A DNA stretch of 5,411 nucleotides, taken from NCBI GenBank assembly GCA_964472315.1, contig CAYYJS010000092.1, positions 1 to 5,411 on the forward strand. Reading direction: 5' to 3'. Source of the DNA: CAYYJS01 sp964472315 (GTDB lineage Bacteria > Verrucomicrobiota > Kiritimatiellia > UBA8416). Below the pieces are notes generated by a model. It had not been told where the DNA came from. It made no database searches and was given only the letters and a program-made list of their open reading frames with translations. The translations under genes were made by a program, and so were the position numbers. How positions within the stretch are numbered: the first letter of the stretch is position 1; every line of letters begins with the position of its first letter. This document shows positions 4,703 through 5,411 of the stretch, in pieces.

Positions 4703-5411
4703 GTCAAGAACGACGAGAAGATCTTCCCGCTCTGGCCGCGGCCCGAGGCGCACCGCGGCGGCGTCTGGCCCCGCCTGGGCAGTCTGTCCCTGGGCGTGCC
4801 GGGAACGGACGGCCAGCCGGCCTGGTTTCACCAGATGCCCGGCTTGACGGTGACGACCACGTTCCGCCCCGGCTACACGGAATACCGGCTGAGCCACGCG
4901 CAGTGGAACGCCACGCTGCGCGTGGCGCCGGCCCTGGATTTCCACGGGCTGGTCTGCCGGGTCGAGTTCGACCGGGACGTGCCCTTGGCCTGGCGCTACG
5001 GCGGCATCTACTGGAGCGGCAGCGAAACGAACGCCAACCGCGTGGCGATCGCCGGGAACGAGGCCCGCATCACGGAGGCCAACCTGCCCAACGGACTGGT
5101 GCTGGCCGGCTGGGACGGCGACGGCGAGGGGCGGGCCGTGTCGGCCAGCCTCTCCCGCCAAGCCACCACGAAGAGCGCGATGGATGCGTGGGACGGACAC
5201 GTCGAGGAGGTGGTGCCGGAGGTGGCCGAGTTCACGGCGAAAAAACCGCAGCGGGTCTACCATGTCGTCGCCGCGTGGGGCGTGACCGCCTACGACGAGG
5301 CGCGGGCCCGGGCGGTGATGGCGCGGCTGGACACCCCCAACGCGGCGGCGTGGCCCGAGGCGCGGGACCGGCTCAAGCGAGACTGGTTCGACGCCTACAT
5401 CGGCCGGGCGC
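4703..5411 (+). CDS. In-frame continuation of the GH16 multidomain gene beyond the amber codon (3' truncated by window edge)
   Basis: The frame stays open for 236 codons from the TAG to the window end. Of the first 30 codons after the TAG, 29 end in G or C, the same bias as upstream. The translation is protein-like: alternating beta-strand patterns such as GLTVTTTFRPGYTEYRLSHA, then FHGLVCRVEFDRDVP, a strand-rich segment with RYGGIYWSG, and a helical end containing WPEARDRLKRDWFDAYIGRA. This resembles the beta-sandwich plus start of a helical barrel seen in some (alpha/alpha)6 glycosidases, but no family is recognised with confidence. It probably belongs to the same domain as residues 940-1019 upstream. 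The first in-frame start candidates (GTG at 4796, ATG at 4835) lack a clear ribosome site and would start inside the fold, so an independent gene is unlikely. It is annotated as the broken or readthrough second part of the upstream gene; without readthrough it would not be translated. Confidence 0.65.

Noticed and set aside
4717..4726. Perfect 10-bp palindrome GAAGATCTTC shortly after the TAG, as a recoding signal or protein site
   Set aside because: It encodes ordinary codons, has no loop space to form a useful hairpin, and one such palindrome is unremarkable in a window of this size.
3287..5263. A 658-codon open frame on the minus strand
   Set aside because: It lies antisense to the hydrolase, is rich in Arg, Ala, Val and His as expected for the complement of a GC-rich gene, and has no recognisable domains. 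It also crosses the TAG region, where sense-strand coding is clear. It is a composition artefact.
4703..5411. A separate gene starting at GTG 4796 or ATG 4835
   Set aside because: No ribosome binding site was seen, coding signal runs directly from the TAG in the same frame, and either start would remove part of an apparent domain.

Overview
The window is a GC-rich bacterial fragment whose genes all lie on the + strand. Strong G/C preference at third codon positions, a secreted multidomain glycoside hydrolase, and a stand-alone uroporphyrinogen-decarboxylase-like protein suggest a polysaccharide-degrading bacterium. A member of the PVC group (Planctomycetes, Lentisphaerota, Kiritimatiellota) would fit. 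That placement is inference from gene content and style; no marker gene is present.

Layout: (1) Positions 2-106 hold the last 34 codons of a gene that enters from the left and ends in TGA. (2) Positions 107-458 are a non-coding, comparatively AT-rich gap. It contains a perfect extended -10 promoter element, inverted and direct copies of CTACAGCCTA, a 7-bp hairpin and a Shine-Dalgarno sequence, and looks like a roughly 200-nt structured leader. (3) Positions 459-1502 encode a 347-residue protein of the UroD/MtaA-like superfamily with an HxCG metal-type motif; it is not the haem-pathway enzyme HemE. (4) Positions 1503-1642 are a short gap with a small hairpin, a 7-bp-period tandem repeat and two G homopolymers, the second next to a start codon. 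(5) Positions 1643-4702 encode a 1019-residue exported protein: signal peptide, GH16 catalytic domain with an intact EIDIYE active site, Ig-like domain, CBM6-like module, a Rossmann/glutamine-amidotransferase-like domain and the start of another domain. (6) At 4700-4702 the frame meets a single amber codon (TAG). The same frame then continues without a stop to the window end at 5411, with the same codon bias and protein-like sequence.

The most notable observation is that amber codon. The 1019-residue product ends in the middle of what looks like a domain, so 1643-5411 is best read as one giant gene (more than 1255 codons) interrupted by one in-frame TAG. The cause could be a recent nonsense mutation, a sequencing or assembly error, or genuine stop-codon readthrough. 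TAG also appears as an apparently ordinary stop at the natural end of the UroD-like protein, which argues against wholesale TAG reassignment.

Functionally, the exported enzyme would bind and cut a beta-linked polysaccharide outside the cytoplasm. The UroD-like protein is cytoplasmic, and its link to this process is unknown. The two genes have separate upstream regions and may not form one operon.
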